Positions 24,541-32,444 of a DNA stretch of 64,000 bases are shown here, piece after piece; within the stretch, counting starts at the first letter, position 1, and each line of letters opens with the position of its first letter. Source of the stretch: an uncultured Paracoccaceae bacterium. GTDB taxonomy: Bacteria > Pseudomonadota > Alphaproteobacteria > Rhodobacterales > Rhodobacteraceae. The notes under the pieces were generated by a model that did not search any database, was not told where the DNA came from, and worked only from the letters and a program-made list of their open reading frames with translations. The stretch spans positions 1 to 64,000 of the forward strand of contig CAJXWO010000006.1 of assembly GCA_913062865.1 (NCBI GenBank). Reading direction: 5' to 3'. The position numbers were made by a program, and so were the translations under genes.

Positions 24541-24557
24541 GGTCGGGTCTCCTTGGT

Positions 24558-25532
24558 CTAGCTTTCTCCGCCCGTCAGCTCGCGCGCGATCTGGCGCAGG
24601 ATGGGGCGGGCTTCGTCGGCGCTCATGCCCGCGCGCAGGCGCGGGTCGTAGAGCATGGTCAACAGCATCTCGTCATGGGTGGTCAAGAGCGCGAATTCGT
24701 CGTCGTCGTTGAAGATCGACGGGCGTGCAAAGGGGCTGTCATTGGCCAGCCCCAGGCCCTGGGCCAGTTCCTCGTGATAGCAGGACTGACGGGTGAGGTC
24801 GGGATGCTCTGCCCGCACGAGCGCGATGGCGCGGGTGTAGCTCGACCCGCCCGCCTCGTCGGTCAGCGCGACCACCAGGCAATGGATCGACCGGGGCAGC
24901 GTGCGGAAGATGTCGAGCGCCCGGTCGCTGATGCGCGGGGCGATCTGGCGGATGCGGCCGGGCAGCGCGGGGCGGTCATCTTCGCCCATGACGAAGACAT
25001 GGAAATTCGCGGGCCCGCTTCCCACGCTGATCGGGTGCCCGGTCAGACGGGCAAGGCGCCGGGCGTAGAGGATCACCTCGTTGCGATCGGTGGTGCGGAT
25101 CGCCGGGTCGACCGACGCGCCGAATTCCACGCTCATGCGCACGGGCGTCTCCCAACGCTTGAGACGCCCCTGGCGGCCGTCCGACGGCGTCAGCGTGCCG
25201 TCGCGCTGGTACTCGTCGTAGAACGCGATCCGCTCGAAATTGCGCAGGAGATCGGTATCGGTGAAGGGCGTGTCCGGCCCGCCGCCATCGGTTCGCAAGA
25301 GTCCCCGCGCCAGAAGATCGGCCTGCACCTGCCGATAGTAGCGCGCCAGATCCGCGCTTTCCTCGGTCACGACGGGGGCGGCGGCGGGACGTTCGGCGGG
25401 ACGGGCGTTGGGCGCCGTGCCGACTGTGGGCGCCGAGCCCGTGTCGTCGGGGGGCGGCATGTCGCACGCCGCAAGGGCGGCGGCACAGACCACCGCCCCG
25501 AGCCAGGACACTCTGCGCCCGCGCGACGGCAC
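24558..25532 (-). CDS. DUF2927 lipoprotein (putative metallopeptidase-like)
   Basis: Exported lipoprotein of 324 residues. Lipobox LAAC with Cys23 follows a short basic leader and a hydrophobic core. A Pro/Ala-rich linker (25-60) leads to the DUF2927 domain. The region SCYHEELAQGLGLANDSP (about 245-262) with THDEMLLTMLYDPRLRAGM contains an HEExxQ pattern like a degenerate zinc-peptidase helix; whether it is catalytic is unknown. The first codon is GTG at 25532, five bases after the telA stop, suggesting coupling. It would sit in the periplasm, facing the envelope side of the TelA/SPFH system. Confidence 0.82.
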   Translation of the reverse strand: MPSRGRRVSWLGAVVCAAALAACDMPPPDDTGSAPTVGTAPNARPAERPAAAPVVTEESADLARYYRQVQADLLARGLLRTDGGGPDTPFTDTDLLRNFERIAFYDEYQRDGTLTPSDGRQGRLKRWETPVRMSVEFGASVDPAIRTTDRNEVILYARRLARLTGHPISVGSGPANFHVFVMGEDDRPALPGRIRQIAPRISDRALDIFRTLPRSIHCLVVALTDEAGGSSYTRAIALVRAEHPDLTRQSCYHEELAQGLGLANDSPFARPSIFNDDDEFALLTTHDEMLLTMLYDPRLRAGMSADEARPILRQIARELTGGES

Positions 25533-25537
25533 CGCGG

Positions 25538-26731
25538 TCAGGCCTGCGGGACCGACTGGCCCATATTCTCGCCCGAGCCGGTCTTGCGTGCCTTGGCCGA
25601 GGCCAGCGTGTCGCGCAGCTCGGTCTCCATCTTCTTGAGTTCCTCCTCGGCGGCGGCACGGCGGGCCTTGCCCTCGTCCGCGATCTGGAGGCTTTCCTCG
25701 ATGGTGCCGATCAGGTCGGCATTGGCCTGCTTTACCGCTTCGATGTCGAAGACGCCGCGTTCCATCTCTTCGCGGATCATCTTGTTGCTGTCGCGCAGGT
25801 TCTTGGCGTTCGCGGTCAGCAGCTCGTTGGTCAGGTCATTGGCGTCGCGCACGGCGGCGGCGGCCTGGGCCGAGCGCTGGATGGTCACGGCCTGGGCCAG
25901 CTGGGTTTCCCAAAGCGGCACGGTGTTCACCAGCGTCGAGTTGATCTTGGTGACCAGGCTCTTGTCGTTTTCCTGCACCAGCCGGATCGAGGGCAGCGAC
26001 TGCATGGTGACCTGGCGGGTGAGCTTGAGGTCATGGACCCGGCGTTCCAAGTCGTCGCGCGCGGCGCGCAGATCGCGCAGTTCCTGCGCCTTCATCACCT
26101 GTTCACCCTCGGGCGCTGCCTGCACCTCGGCCTCCTTGGCGGGGATGTCCTTGCTGTCGAGCTCTTCGAGCTTTTCCTCGCCCGCCGCGATGTAGAGCGC
26201 CAGCTCGTCATAGAACTGCAGCGTCTTTTCGTAGAGCATGTCGAGCGACTTGATGTCCTTGAGCAGCGTGTGCTCGTGCTTGAGCAGGTCGTCGGTGATC
26301 CGGTCGATCTGGCCCTGCACCTCTTCGAAGCGGGCGGTGAACTTGGCGAAGGGCGCGGCGCGGCCCAGAAGCTTTTCCCACCAGGTGCGTTCGCGGCGCA
26401 CGTCGAGCTCGGAGACGGAAAAGCCGCGGATCGTGGTGACGATGCCGCGCAGGCTGTCGCCCGCCGGGCCCACATCCTTGTTGCGCACGCCCTGAAGCAT
26501 GGACTGGCTGATTTCCTGCAATTCGGCCTGTGCGCCCGAGCCAAAGGCGACGATCGAATTTGTGTCGCCCATGTCGATCTCGTTCATGCGCGAGCGGATT
26601 TCCGAGCTCACCGCCGGGTTGGCCTGTTTCATCGGCACGATCTCGGCCTTGGGTTCGGGCAACAGCACGGCGTTGACCTCTTCGACCATGGCCAAGGTTT
26701 CCTCGGCCTTCTTGCGGACATTCTCAGACAT
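25538..26731 (-). CDS. telA: TelA family toxic-anion resistance protein
   Basis: Cytoplasmic helical protein of 397 residues, family TelA/KlaA (PF05816). It is almost entirely coiled coil; recognisable stretches are WWEKLLGRAAPFAKFTARFEEVQGQIDRI, LDMLYEKTLQFYDELALYIAAGEEKLEEL, and QSLPSIRLVQENDKSLVTKINSTLVNTVPLWETQLAQAV, the conserved core. Plasmid TelA contributes to tellurite resistance, and chromosomal homologues belong to stress systems with Ter or XpaC proteins; the biochemical action is unknown. xpaC lies nine bases upstream. The name reflects family membership; tellurite resistance in this organism is not implied. Confidence 0.92.
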   Translation of the reverse strand: MSENVRKKAEETLAMVEEVNAVLLPEPKAEIVPMKQANPAVSSEIRSRMNEIDMGDTNSIVAFGSGAQAELQEISQSMLQGVRNKDVGPAGDSLRGIVTTIRGFSVSELDVRRERTWWEKLLGRAAPFAKFTARFEEVQGQIDRITDDLLKHEHTLLKDIKSLDMLYEKTLQFYDELALYIAAGEEKLEELDSKDIPAKEAEVQAAPEGEQVMKAQELRDLRAARDDLERRVHDLKLTRQVTMQSLPSIRLVQENDKSLVTKINSTLVNTVPLWETQLAQAVTIQRSAQAAAAVRDANDLTNELLTANAKNLRDSNKMIREEMERGVFDIEAVKQANADLIGTIEESLQIADEGKARRAAAEEELKKMETELRDTLASAKARKTGSGENMGQSVPQA

Positions 26732-26740
26732 TGACTTCCC

Positions 26741-27640
26741 TCACTCCAGGTTTTCCGGGCGGACGCCCTCGCGCTGCAGCCTGTCGCGCAGCACCTCTAT
26801 TTCGACATTCAGGTCGCCGCGATCCTCGATCATCAGCTGTCGGGTCTTGGCGTTGAAATTCTCTTCCAGGTCGGTCAGCAGCATCATGAAATCCGACCGC
26901 GCCTGCCGGTCGCAGGACCGGGCGTAGATGTCGGCGAACTTGATCGCGGCGTCCTTGGCACCCATGAGGTACACGCCCAGGTATTTGCGCGCGCCGGTCA
27001 GGTCGCGCGGATCGTTTTCCACCGTGCGCAGCATTTCGCGCACCTCGGCCTGGAAGCGTTCGACGCGGCCCTCGACCTGGCGGTCGCCAGCGCGGCGCAC
27101 GGCCTCCATCATGCCGCGCATATGCTCTTCGGCCTGGTCCACCACCCGTGCCACGCGGTCGGACTGGAATTGGTCGACGCCCTCCATGCCCTTGTTCTTG
27201 AGCGGGTCGATGCCGAAGGCGGTCACATGCAGCGCCATCGCCGCACCGCCCAGAAGGATCGGGGCCAGAAGGCCGGGTTCGTTCTTGTAGGCGGCCACGC
27301 CGACGCCCGCGCCGGTCAGGACGGTCGCCAGCATCTTGCGCGGCAGGGCCGGGCGGCGAGCGATCTTGCGCGCGTGAAAGGCGGCCTCGGCCCGCAGCCC
27401 ATCGCGCAGAAGCCAGGCGGCCAGCGTCAGAAGCGCCGCGGCCACCAGACCCAGCGTGAGCCCGATGGCGCCGTCCCCCAGCGACAAAAACACAAGAAGC
27501 GCGCCAGGGATGAACAGCACATTGCTGCGCGGTCCCACCGGGTCGACATTGGCATTGCGATAGCTGGATCTGGGCGCATCGCCCTGCGGATCGGGTCCGT
27601 TCCCGTCGGGGCTGTATTTCCCGCCAAAACGCTGGGCCAT
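26741..27640 (-). CDS. xpaC: XpaC-like membrane protein (5-bromo-4-chloroindolyl phosphate hydrolysis family)
   Basis: Membrane protein of 299 residues. Hydrophobic segments lie at about 41-78 (VLFIPGALLVFLSLGDGAIGLTLGLVAAALLTLAAWLL) and 103-143, followed by a helical cytoplasmic domain (150-299) with DPLKNKGMEGVDQFQSDRVARVVDQAEEHM. The family name comes from a Bacillus gene affecting X-phos hydrolysis and does not describe a proven enzyme. XpaC-TelA pairs are widespread, and the order here (xpaC then telA, 9-base gap) is the usual one, so the proteins probably act together at the inner membrane. Confidence 0.82.
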   Translation of the reverse strand: MAQRFGGKYSPDGNGPDPQGDAPRSSYRNANVDPVGPRSNVLFIPGALLVFLSLGDGAIGLTLGLVAAALLTLAAWLLRDGLRAEAAFHARKIARRPALPRKMLATVLTGAGVGVAAYKNEPGLLAPILLGGAAMALHVTAFGIDPLKNKGMEGVDQFQSDRVARVVDQAEEHMRGMMEAVRRAGDRQVEGRVERFQAEVREMLRTVENDPRDLTGARKYLGVYLMGAKDAAIKFADIYARSCDRQARSDFMMLLTDLEENFNAKTRQLMIEDRGDLNVEIEVLRDRLQREGVRPENLE

Positions 27641-27643
27641 GTC

Positions 27644-27733
27644 TCAGAGCCCCCCAAGCCAGCCCGTGGCGACGCCGAACAACAGGATGATCAGCGCCAC
27701 ATAGGCAATCTTGGAAATCGAACTCTGCGTCAT
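27644..27733 (-). CDS. Tiny transmembrane peptide (29 residues) at the head of the xpaC operon
   Basis: ATG at 27733 to TGA at 27644 encodes MTQSSISKIAYVALIILLFG then VATGWLGGL: a short polar/basic start followed by one hydrophobic helix. Its stop lies three bases before the xpaC start. A GGGGG tract precedes the ATG, a weak ribosome site. It could be a real single-pass microprotein of the envelope module or a leader peptide coupling translation to xpaC. No family is recognised. Confidence 0.5.
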   Translation of the reverse strand: MTQSSISKIAYVALIILLFGVATGWLGGL

Positions 27734-27887
27734 GACGCCCCCGCTGCAAGAAAGCTTCAACTCAGGCGATCGCCCCCGCCCTTGCTAGGGCCAAGCGGAG
27801 CCGCTACGGCCCGCGAAGCGGCAAACGCCACTGAAACCCGCATAGCGCAGAAAGACATGACAATGAAATGACGCCCTGCGGGGAAAA

Positions 27888-28718
27888 TCAGCGGCGGCGA
27901 CGCCTTACGGGGCGCGGTTTTCCCGGCTTGCCCGGTTTGCCTGGGCGCTTCGGACTGTCCGGTTCGGGCTCGGGGGCGGACAGGCCCAGCTGGTCGCGCA
28001 GCACACGCGGGCGCACCTCTTCCACCGCGCCGGGTTTCAGCTGGCCCAGCTGAAAGGGGCCATAGCTGAGCCGGATCAGGCGGTTGACGCTCAGGCCCAC
28101 CGCCTCCATCGCGCGGCGGATCTCGCGGTTCTTGCCTTCGCGCAGGCCCACGGTGGCCCAGGCATTGGCGCCCTGCTGGCGGTCAAGCGTGATCTGCATG
28201 GGCTGGAACGCCTCGCGGTCGATCACGATCCCCTCGCGCAGGGGGGCGAAGGTGTCGTCGCTGGGCGTGCCCTTGATCCGCACGCGGTATTTGCGCAGCC
28301 AGCCGGTCGAGGGCAGTTCGAGCTTGCGCTTGATCTCACCATCATTGGTCAGAAGCAGCAGGCCCTCGGAATTGAGGTCGAGCCGCCCGACGGTCATCAC
28401 GCGCGGCAGCCCCTCGGGCAGGTCGTCAAAGATGGTGGGCCGCCCTTGTTCGTCGCGCGTTGTGGTCACGAGGCCCCGGGGCTTGTGATACAGCCAGAGC
28501 CGCGGCGGTTCGGGCGCATTGAGCGGCTTGCCGTCTACGGTGATCTTGTCCGTGCCGGTGATGTTCAGTGCGGGGCTGTCGATCTTGCGGCCGTTTACGG
28601 TGACGCGGCCGGCTTCGATCATGCGTTCGGCCTCGCGGCGGCTGGCGACGCCCGCGCGGGCCAGCAACTTGGCGATGCGGTCACCCTTTGGGGTGTCCTT
28701 TGGGGTATCCTGTGTCAT
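27888..28718 (-). CDS. rluB: 23S rRNA pseudouridine synthase (RluB type)
   Basis: RsuA/RluB-family enzyme of 276 residues that isomerises a uridine in 23S rRNA. An S4 RNA-binding domain (residues about 14-60: RIAKLLARAGVASRREAERMIEAGRVTVNG) precedes the catalytic domain with the nucleophilic aspartate in VGRLDLNSEGLLLLTNDG. REGKNREIRRAMEAVGL is the conserved C-terminal motif. A basic Pro/Lys/Arg tail (GKPGKPRPVRRRRR) probably helps RNA binding. RluB is preferred over RluE/F by the overall sequence pattern; exact target uridine is inferred. Divergent from tadA, with 62 bases between the starts. Confidence 0.88.
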   Translation of the reverse strand: MTQDTPKDTPKGDRIAKLLARAGVASRREAERMIEAGRVTVNGRKIDSPALNITGTDKITVDGKPLNAPEPPRLWLYHKPRGLVTTTRDEQGRPTIFDDLPEGLPRVMTVGRLDLNSEGLLLLTNDGEIKRKLELPSTGWLRKYRVRIKGTPSDDTFAPLREGIVIDREAFQPMQITLDRQQGANAWATVGLREGKNREIRRAMEAVGLSVNRLIRLSYGPFQLGQLKPGAVEEVRPRVLRDQLGLSAPEPEPDSPKRPGKPGKPGKPRPVRRRRR

Positions 28719-28780
28719 GGGCCCGCCCTTAGCCTGATTTGCGCCGTTGCGGAAGCGCCGCGCGCACGGCAAGAGAGGGC

Positions 28781-29230
28781 ATGGTCTTCCGCAGCTACAT
28801 GGACATCGCGCTGATTGAGGCGCGCGCGGCCCGTGACCGGGGCGAGGTGCCGGTCGGCGCGGTGCTGGTCGACCCCCAGGGCCGGGTGGTGGCGCGCGAC
28901 GGCAACCGCACGCGTGAACGCAGCGATCCCACGGCGCATGCCGAGGTGCTGGTGATCCGCGCGGCCTGCGCCGCCGCCGGGTCCGAGCGGCTGCCGGGGC
29001 ATGACCTTTACGTGACGCTGGAGCCGTGCGCGTTCTGTGCGGGCGTGATCGCGGCGGCGCGGATCGCGCGGTTGTACTACGGCGCGTCGGACCCGAAATC
29101 CGGCGGCGTGGCCCATGGCGCGCGAGTGTTCAGCCACCCGCAGGCGCATCATGTGCCCGAGGTCTATGACGGCATCGGCGCGGCAGAGGCGCAAGAGCTG
29201 CTCGAGAGGTTCTTTCGGGAGCGTCGGTGA
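28781..29230 (+). CDS. tadA: tRNA-specific adenosine deaminase
   Basis: Zinc enzyme that converts A34 to inosine in the tRNA-Arg(ACG) wobble position; 149 residues. The active site is readable: THAEV with His53 and Glu55, and PCAFC with Cys83 and Cys86. The substrate loop and C-terminal helix (VYDGIGAAEAQELLERFFRERR) fit TadA rather than guanine deaminase. ATG at 28781 is preceded by agagagg; an internal Met at 28799 is another possible start. A 14-codon upstream extension runs into the rluB promoter and is unlikely. Confidence 0.93.
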   Translation: MVFRSYMDIALIEARAARDRGEVPVGAVLVDPQGRVVARDGNRTRERSDPTAHAEVLVIRAACAAAGSERLPGHDLYVTLEPCAFCAGVIAAARIARLYYGASDPKSGGVAHGARVFSHPQAHHVPEVYDGIGAAEAQELLERFFRERR

Positions 29231-29270
29231 AACGCCCACCGCGCCCCGGGCTTCTTGGGCGAAACCGGAG

Positions 29271-29314
29271 GCCCCGGGTCAAGCCCGGGGCAGGCTCCCG
29301 GGTCGAGCCCGGGG
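29271..29314. repeat. Two tandem REP-like palindromes
   Basis: GCCCCGGG-TCAAG-CCCGGGGC (29271-29291) and CTCCCGGG-TCGAG-CCCGGGG (29295-29314): two similar 8-bp stems with five-base loops, in the gap between tadA and uvrD. A related unit is at 35228-35248. They resemble the short extragenic palindromes common between genes in this family and could act as transcription or mRNA-end signals. Confidence 0.6.
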
Positions 29315-29409
29315 TGAGGTCGCCTTAGGCGTGTCTGCCAAGCAAAAGACGGCAGAACAATTCCAGAACGCTTCTTTAACTCGGCCCCGGGCCGCGCTAT
29401 TGTCCCGGC

Positions 29410-31764
29410 ATGAGCCAGTTTGACGATCATGACGCGTTCGAAGGCGCCTCGCTCTCGGCCCGGGCCATGGCGGCGCGGCCCGCGCCCTATCTGGACGAGC
29501 TGAACCCCGAGCAGCGCAAGGCGGTCGAGACGCTGGACGGCCCGGTGCTGATGCTCGCCGGCGCGGGCACCGGCAAGACCAAGGCGCTGACCACCCGGAT
29601 TGCGCATCTGCTGTATACGGGCACCGCGCAGCCCAACGAGATCCTGGCCGTGACCTTTACCAACAAGGCCGCGCGCGAGATGAAAGAGCGCGTGGCGCGG
29701 CTCTTGGGCCAGACGGTGGAGGGGATGCCCTGGCTGGGCACCTTTCACGCGATCTGCGTCAAGCTTCTGCGCCGTCACGCGGAGCTGGTGGGGCTCAAGT
29801 CGAACTTCACCATCTTGGACACGGACGACCAGCTGCGCCTGCTCAAGCAGTTGGTGCAGGCCGCCAATATCGACGAAAAGCGCTGGCCGCCCCGGCAACT
29901 GGCCAGCCTGATCGACCATTGGAAGAACCGCGCCTGGACGCCGCAGCAGGTCCCCGCCTCCGAGGCTTCGGCCTACAATCACCGCGGCACGGAGCTGTAT
30001 GATGCCTACCAGGGGCGCCTGAAAGAGCTGAACGCGGTCGATTTCGGCGATCTTCTTTTGCACATGGTCACGATCTTCCAGACCCATGAAGACGTGCTGA
30101 AACAATATCAGCGCTGGTTCCGCTATATCCTCGTGGACGAATACCAGGATACGAACGTGGCGCAGTACCTGTGGCTGCGGCTATTGGCGGGCGGGCACAA
30201 GAATATCTGCTGCGTGGGCGACGACGACCAGTCGATCTATGGCTGGCGGGGCGCCGAGGTGGGCAATATCCTGCGCTTCGAAAAGGATTTTCCTGGCGCC
30301 CATGTGGTGCGGCTGGAGCAGAACTACCGCTCGACCCCCCATATCCTCGCCGCCGCCTCGGGCGTCATTCGCGGCAACGAGGGGCGGCTGGGCAAGGAGC
30401 TGTGGACCGAGGCCGAGGAGGGCGAGAAGATCCGCCTGATCGGCCATTGGGACGGTGAGGAAGAGGCGCGCTGGATCGGCGAAGAGATCGAGGCGATGCA
30501 GAGTGGCACGCGGGGCATGCGGCCGATGTCGCTCGACGACATGGCCATATTGGTGCGCGCCTCGCACCAGATGCGCGCCTTCGAGGACCGGTTCCTGACC
30601 ATCGGGCTGCCATATCGCGTCATCGGCGGTCCGCGGTTCTACGAGCGGATGGAGATCCGCGATGCCATGGCGTATTTCCGGCTTGTGGTGAGCCCCGAGG
30701 ACGATCTGGCCTTCGAGCGGATCGTGAACACACCCAAGCGGGGCCTCGGCGACAAGGCGCAGCAGACGATCCAGACCGTGGCGCGGGCCAATGGCACCTC
30801 GCTTCTGGATGGCGCGCGGATCGCGGTGCAGGACGGGCTGATCAAGGGCAAGGGCGGCGCGGCCCTGCGCGCGCTTTGCGACGGGCTGGGCCGTTGGGGC
30901 CGCATGACCGGCGACACAGAGATGACCCATATGGAGCTGGCCGAGATCGTTCTGGACGAATCCGGCTACACCGCCATGTGGCAGAACGACAAGACGCCCG
31001 AGGCGCCGGGGCGGCTGGAGAACCTCAAGGAACTGGTCAAGGCCCTGGAAGAATTCGAGAACCTTCAAGGCTTCCTGGAGCATGTCAGCCTGATCATGGA
31101 CAACGACAAGGGTTCCGAGGGCGAGAAAGTGTCGATCATGACACTGCACGCGGCCAAGGGGCTGGAGTTTCCTGCCGTGTTCCTGCCGGGCTGGGAGGAT
31201 GGGCTTTTTCCGTCCCAACGTTCCATGGACGAGAGCGGCTTGAAGGGGCTCGAAGAGGAGAGACGGCTGGCCTATGTGGGCATCACCCGGGCCGAGGAGC
31301 TGTGCACGATTTCCTTTGCCGCCAATCGCCGGGTATTCGGCCAGTGGCAATCGGCGCTGCCATCGCGATTCATCGACGAATTGCCCGAGGCCCATGTGGA
31401 TGTGCTGACCCCGCCGGGCCTGTATGGGGGCGGCTTCGGCGCGGTGGGCATGGGTGGCGGTATGTCCTCGGGCATCGAGGCGAAGGCGGCCGAGGCCAAT
31501 GTCTACAACTCGCCGGGCTGGCGGCGGCTGCAGTCGCGCGCCGCCGAACGGCCCGTGTCCCAGCCGCGCGAGAGCCGCAACACCGTCATCGACCTGGAGG
31601 CGGTGTCGGCTTACACGCTGGGCGATCGGGTGTTTCATCAGAAATTCGGCTATGGCGCGATCACGGGGATCGAGGGCGACAAGCTCGAGGTCGATTTCGA
31701 GAAGGCCGGGGTGAAGAAGGTCGTCGCGCGCTTTGTCACCGGCGCGGATGACGTGCCGTTCTGA
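29410..31764 (+). CDS. uvrD: ATP-dependent DNA helicase UvrD/PcrA
   Basis: 3'-5' superfamily 1A helicase of 784 residues used in nucleotide-excision and mismatch repair and in removing stalled complexes. Motifs in order: ELNPEQRKAVETLDGPVLMLAGAGTGKTKAL (Q motif and Walker A, Lys56), TFTNKAAREM (Ia), DEYQDTN (II), GDDDQSIYGWRGA (III), QNYRS (IV), MTLHAAKGLEF (V) and EERRLAYVGITRA (VI). The C-terminal 120 residues are variable and end in a Tudor-like domain (YTLGDRVFHQKFGYGAITGIEGDKLEVDFEKAG) that binds RNA polymerase in relatives. Complete and typical in length. Confidence 0.96.
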   Translation: MSQFDDHDAFEGASLSARAMAARPAPYLDELNPEQRKAVETLDGPVLMLAGAGTGKTKALTTRIAHLLYTGTAQPNEILAVTFTNKAAREMKERVARLLGQTVEGMPWLGTFHAICVKLLRRHAELVGLKSNFTILDTDDQLRLLKQLVQAANIDEKRWPPRQLASLIDHWKNRAWTPQQVPASEASAYNHRGTELYDAYQGRLKELNAVDFGDLLLHMVTIFQTHEDVLKQYQRWFRYILVDEYQDTNVAQYLWLRLLAGGHKNICCVGDDDQSIYGWRGAEVGNILRFEKDFPGAHVVRLEQNYRSTPHILAAASGVIRGNEGRLGKELWTEAEEGEKIRLIGHWDGEEEARWIGEEIEAMQSGTRGMRPMSLDDMAILVRASHQMRAFEDRFLTIGLPYRVIGGPRFYERMEIRDAMAYFRLVVSPEDDLAFERIVNTPKRGLGDKAQQTIQTVARANGTSLLDGARIAVQDGLIKGKGGAALRALCDGLGRWGRMTGDTEMTHMELAEIVLDESGYTAMWQNDKTPEAPGRLENLKELVKALEEFENLQGFLEHVSLIMDNDKGSEGEKVSIMTLHAAKGLEFPAVFLPGWEDGLFPSQRSMDESGLKGLEEERRLAYVGITRAEELCTISFAANRRVFGQWQSALPSRFIDELPEAHVDVLTPPGLYGGGFGAVGMGGGMSSGIEAKAAEANVYNSPGWRRLQSRAAERPVSQPRESRNTVIDLEAVSAYTLGDRVFHQKFGYGAITGIEGDKLEVDFEKAGVKKVVARFVTGADDVPF

Positions 31765-31805
31765 GAGCGGTGCGGCGCCGTGCGTGATCGTTGCCGTGGC
31801 ACCGT

Positions 31806-31827
31806 GAGTATTTCTGGAAAGATGAAG
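31806..31827. repeat. Dispersed GTATTT/GAAG repeat copy
   Basis: GAGTATTTCTGGAAAGATGA then AG, 42 bases after the uvrD stop. It is a further copy of the motif seen upstream of valS (21471) and after murD (45146, reverse orientation). The recurrence near gene ends suggests a mobile or regulatory extragenic element. Confidence 0.5.
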
Positions 31828-32121
31828 CGGGGGACCGGTGCAAAGCCCGCCCGTCGTGTCCCTGTTATTTGTTCATGCCGGACAGAGCATGGCCGGAATG
31901 CGCATGCGGATTGAACCGGAGACAGGTTCGAAGGGGGCGTGGGACCGGGTATCTGCGTGCGTGCTCGGTCTGGCGGCGGTGTCGCGGTCGGGAGCAAGGA
32001 CGGCTCGGGCAGGGTAGTGACGCGTGGTGGCGCGGGGCGTCCGTGAGGTCGATGGATCTCCCGCCCGTTTGGCGCGCGTTAAGGTTAATCGGTGTCAAGG
32101 TTAACGCCGGGATCGGTGGGA

Positions 32122-32412
32122 GGGGCGTGCCGGGACCGCGTGTGCGCGGGGCGTCGGGACCAGGGTGGCGCGGTGTGTCGGGATTAGGTCGGCGCGGTGT
32201 GTCGGGACCAAGTCGGCATGGGGGTGTGGGGATCGCCTTCGCGCCGGGTATTGGCCTAGTGTGCGCGCGGGGTGTCTGGATTGCGCGCGCCGGTTATTGG
32301 GGCAGCATGCGCGCCGGGTGATGCAACAGGCTGCGCGCGGGTGTCCGGACCGGCGGGTGCGCGGCTGTCGAGACCGGTTTGGTGCCGGTGTCTCAGTGTG
32401 ATGCGCGCGGGT
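32122..32412. repeat. Degenerate tandem array, unit about 24 bp
   Basis: About eleven imperfect units follow one another, each starting with a GCGCGNGGTGTCGGGA-like core (for example gcgcggtgtgtcgggatta at 32169 and gcgcggtgtgtcgggacca at 32193). Units at the left are most similar; later ones diverge (gcgcgccgggtgatgcaac). The unit is a multiple of three, but reading frames through it give Arg/Gly/Cys-rich sequence with no start signal, so I treat it as non-coding. The 680-base gap between uvrD and rlmJ (31765-32444) otherwise shows nothing. Confidence 0.6.
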
Positions 32413-32444
32413 GGATGGGTTGGATGCATCTGGTCAGTGGCGCA

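Noticed and set aside
31791-32321. Open frame of 176 codons after uvrD
   Set aside because: It runs through the degenerate tandem repeat and gives Arg/Gly/Cys-rich sequence; no ribosome site, no family.
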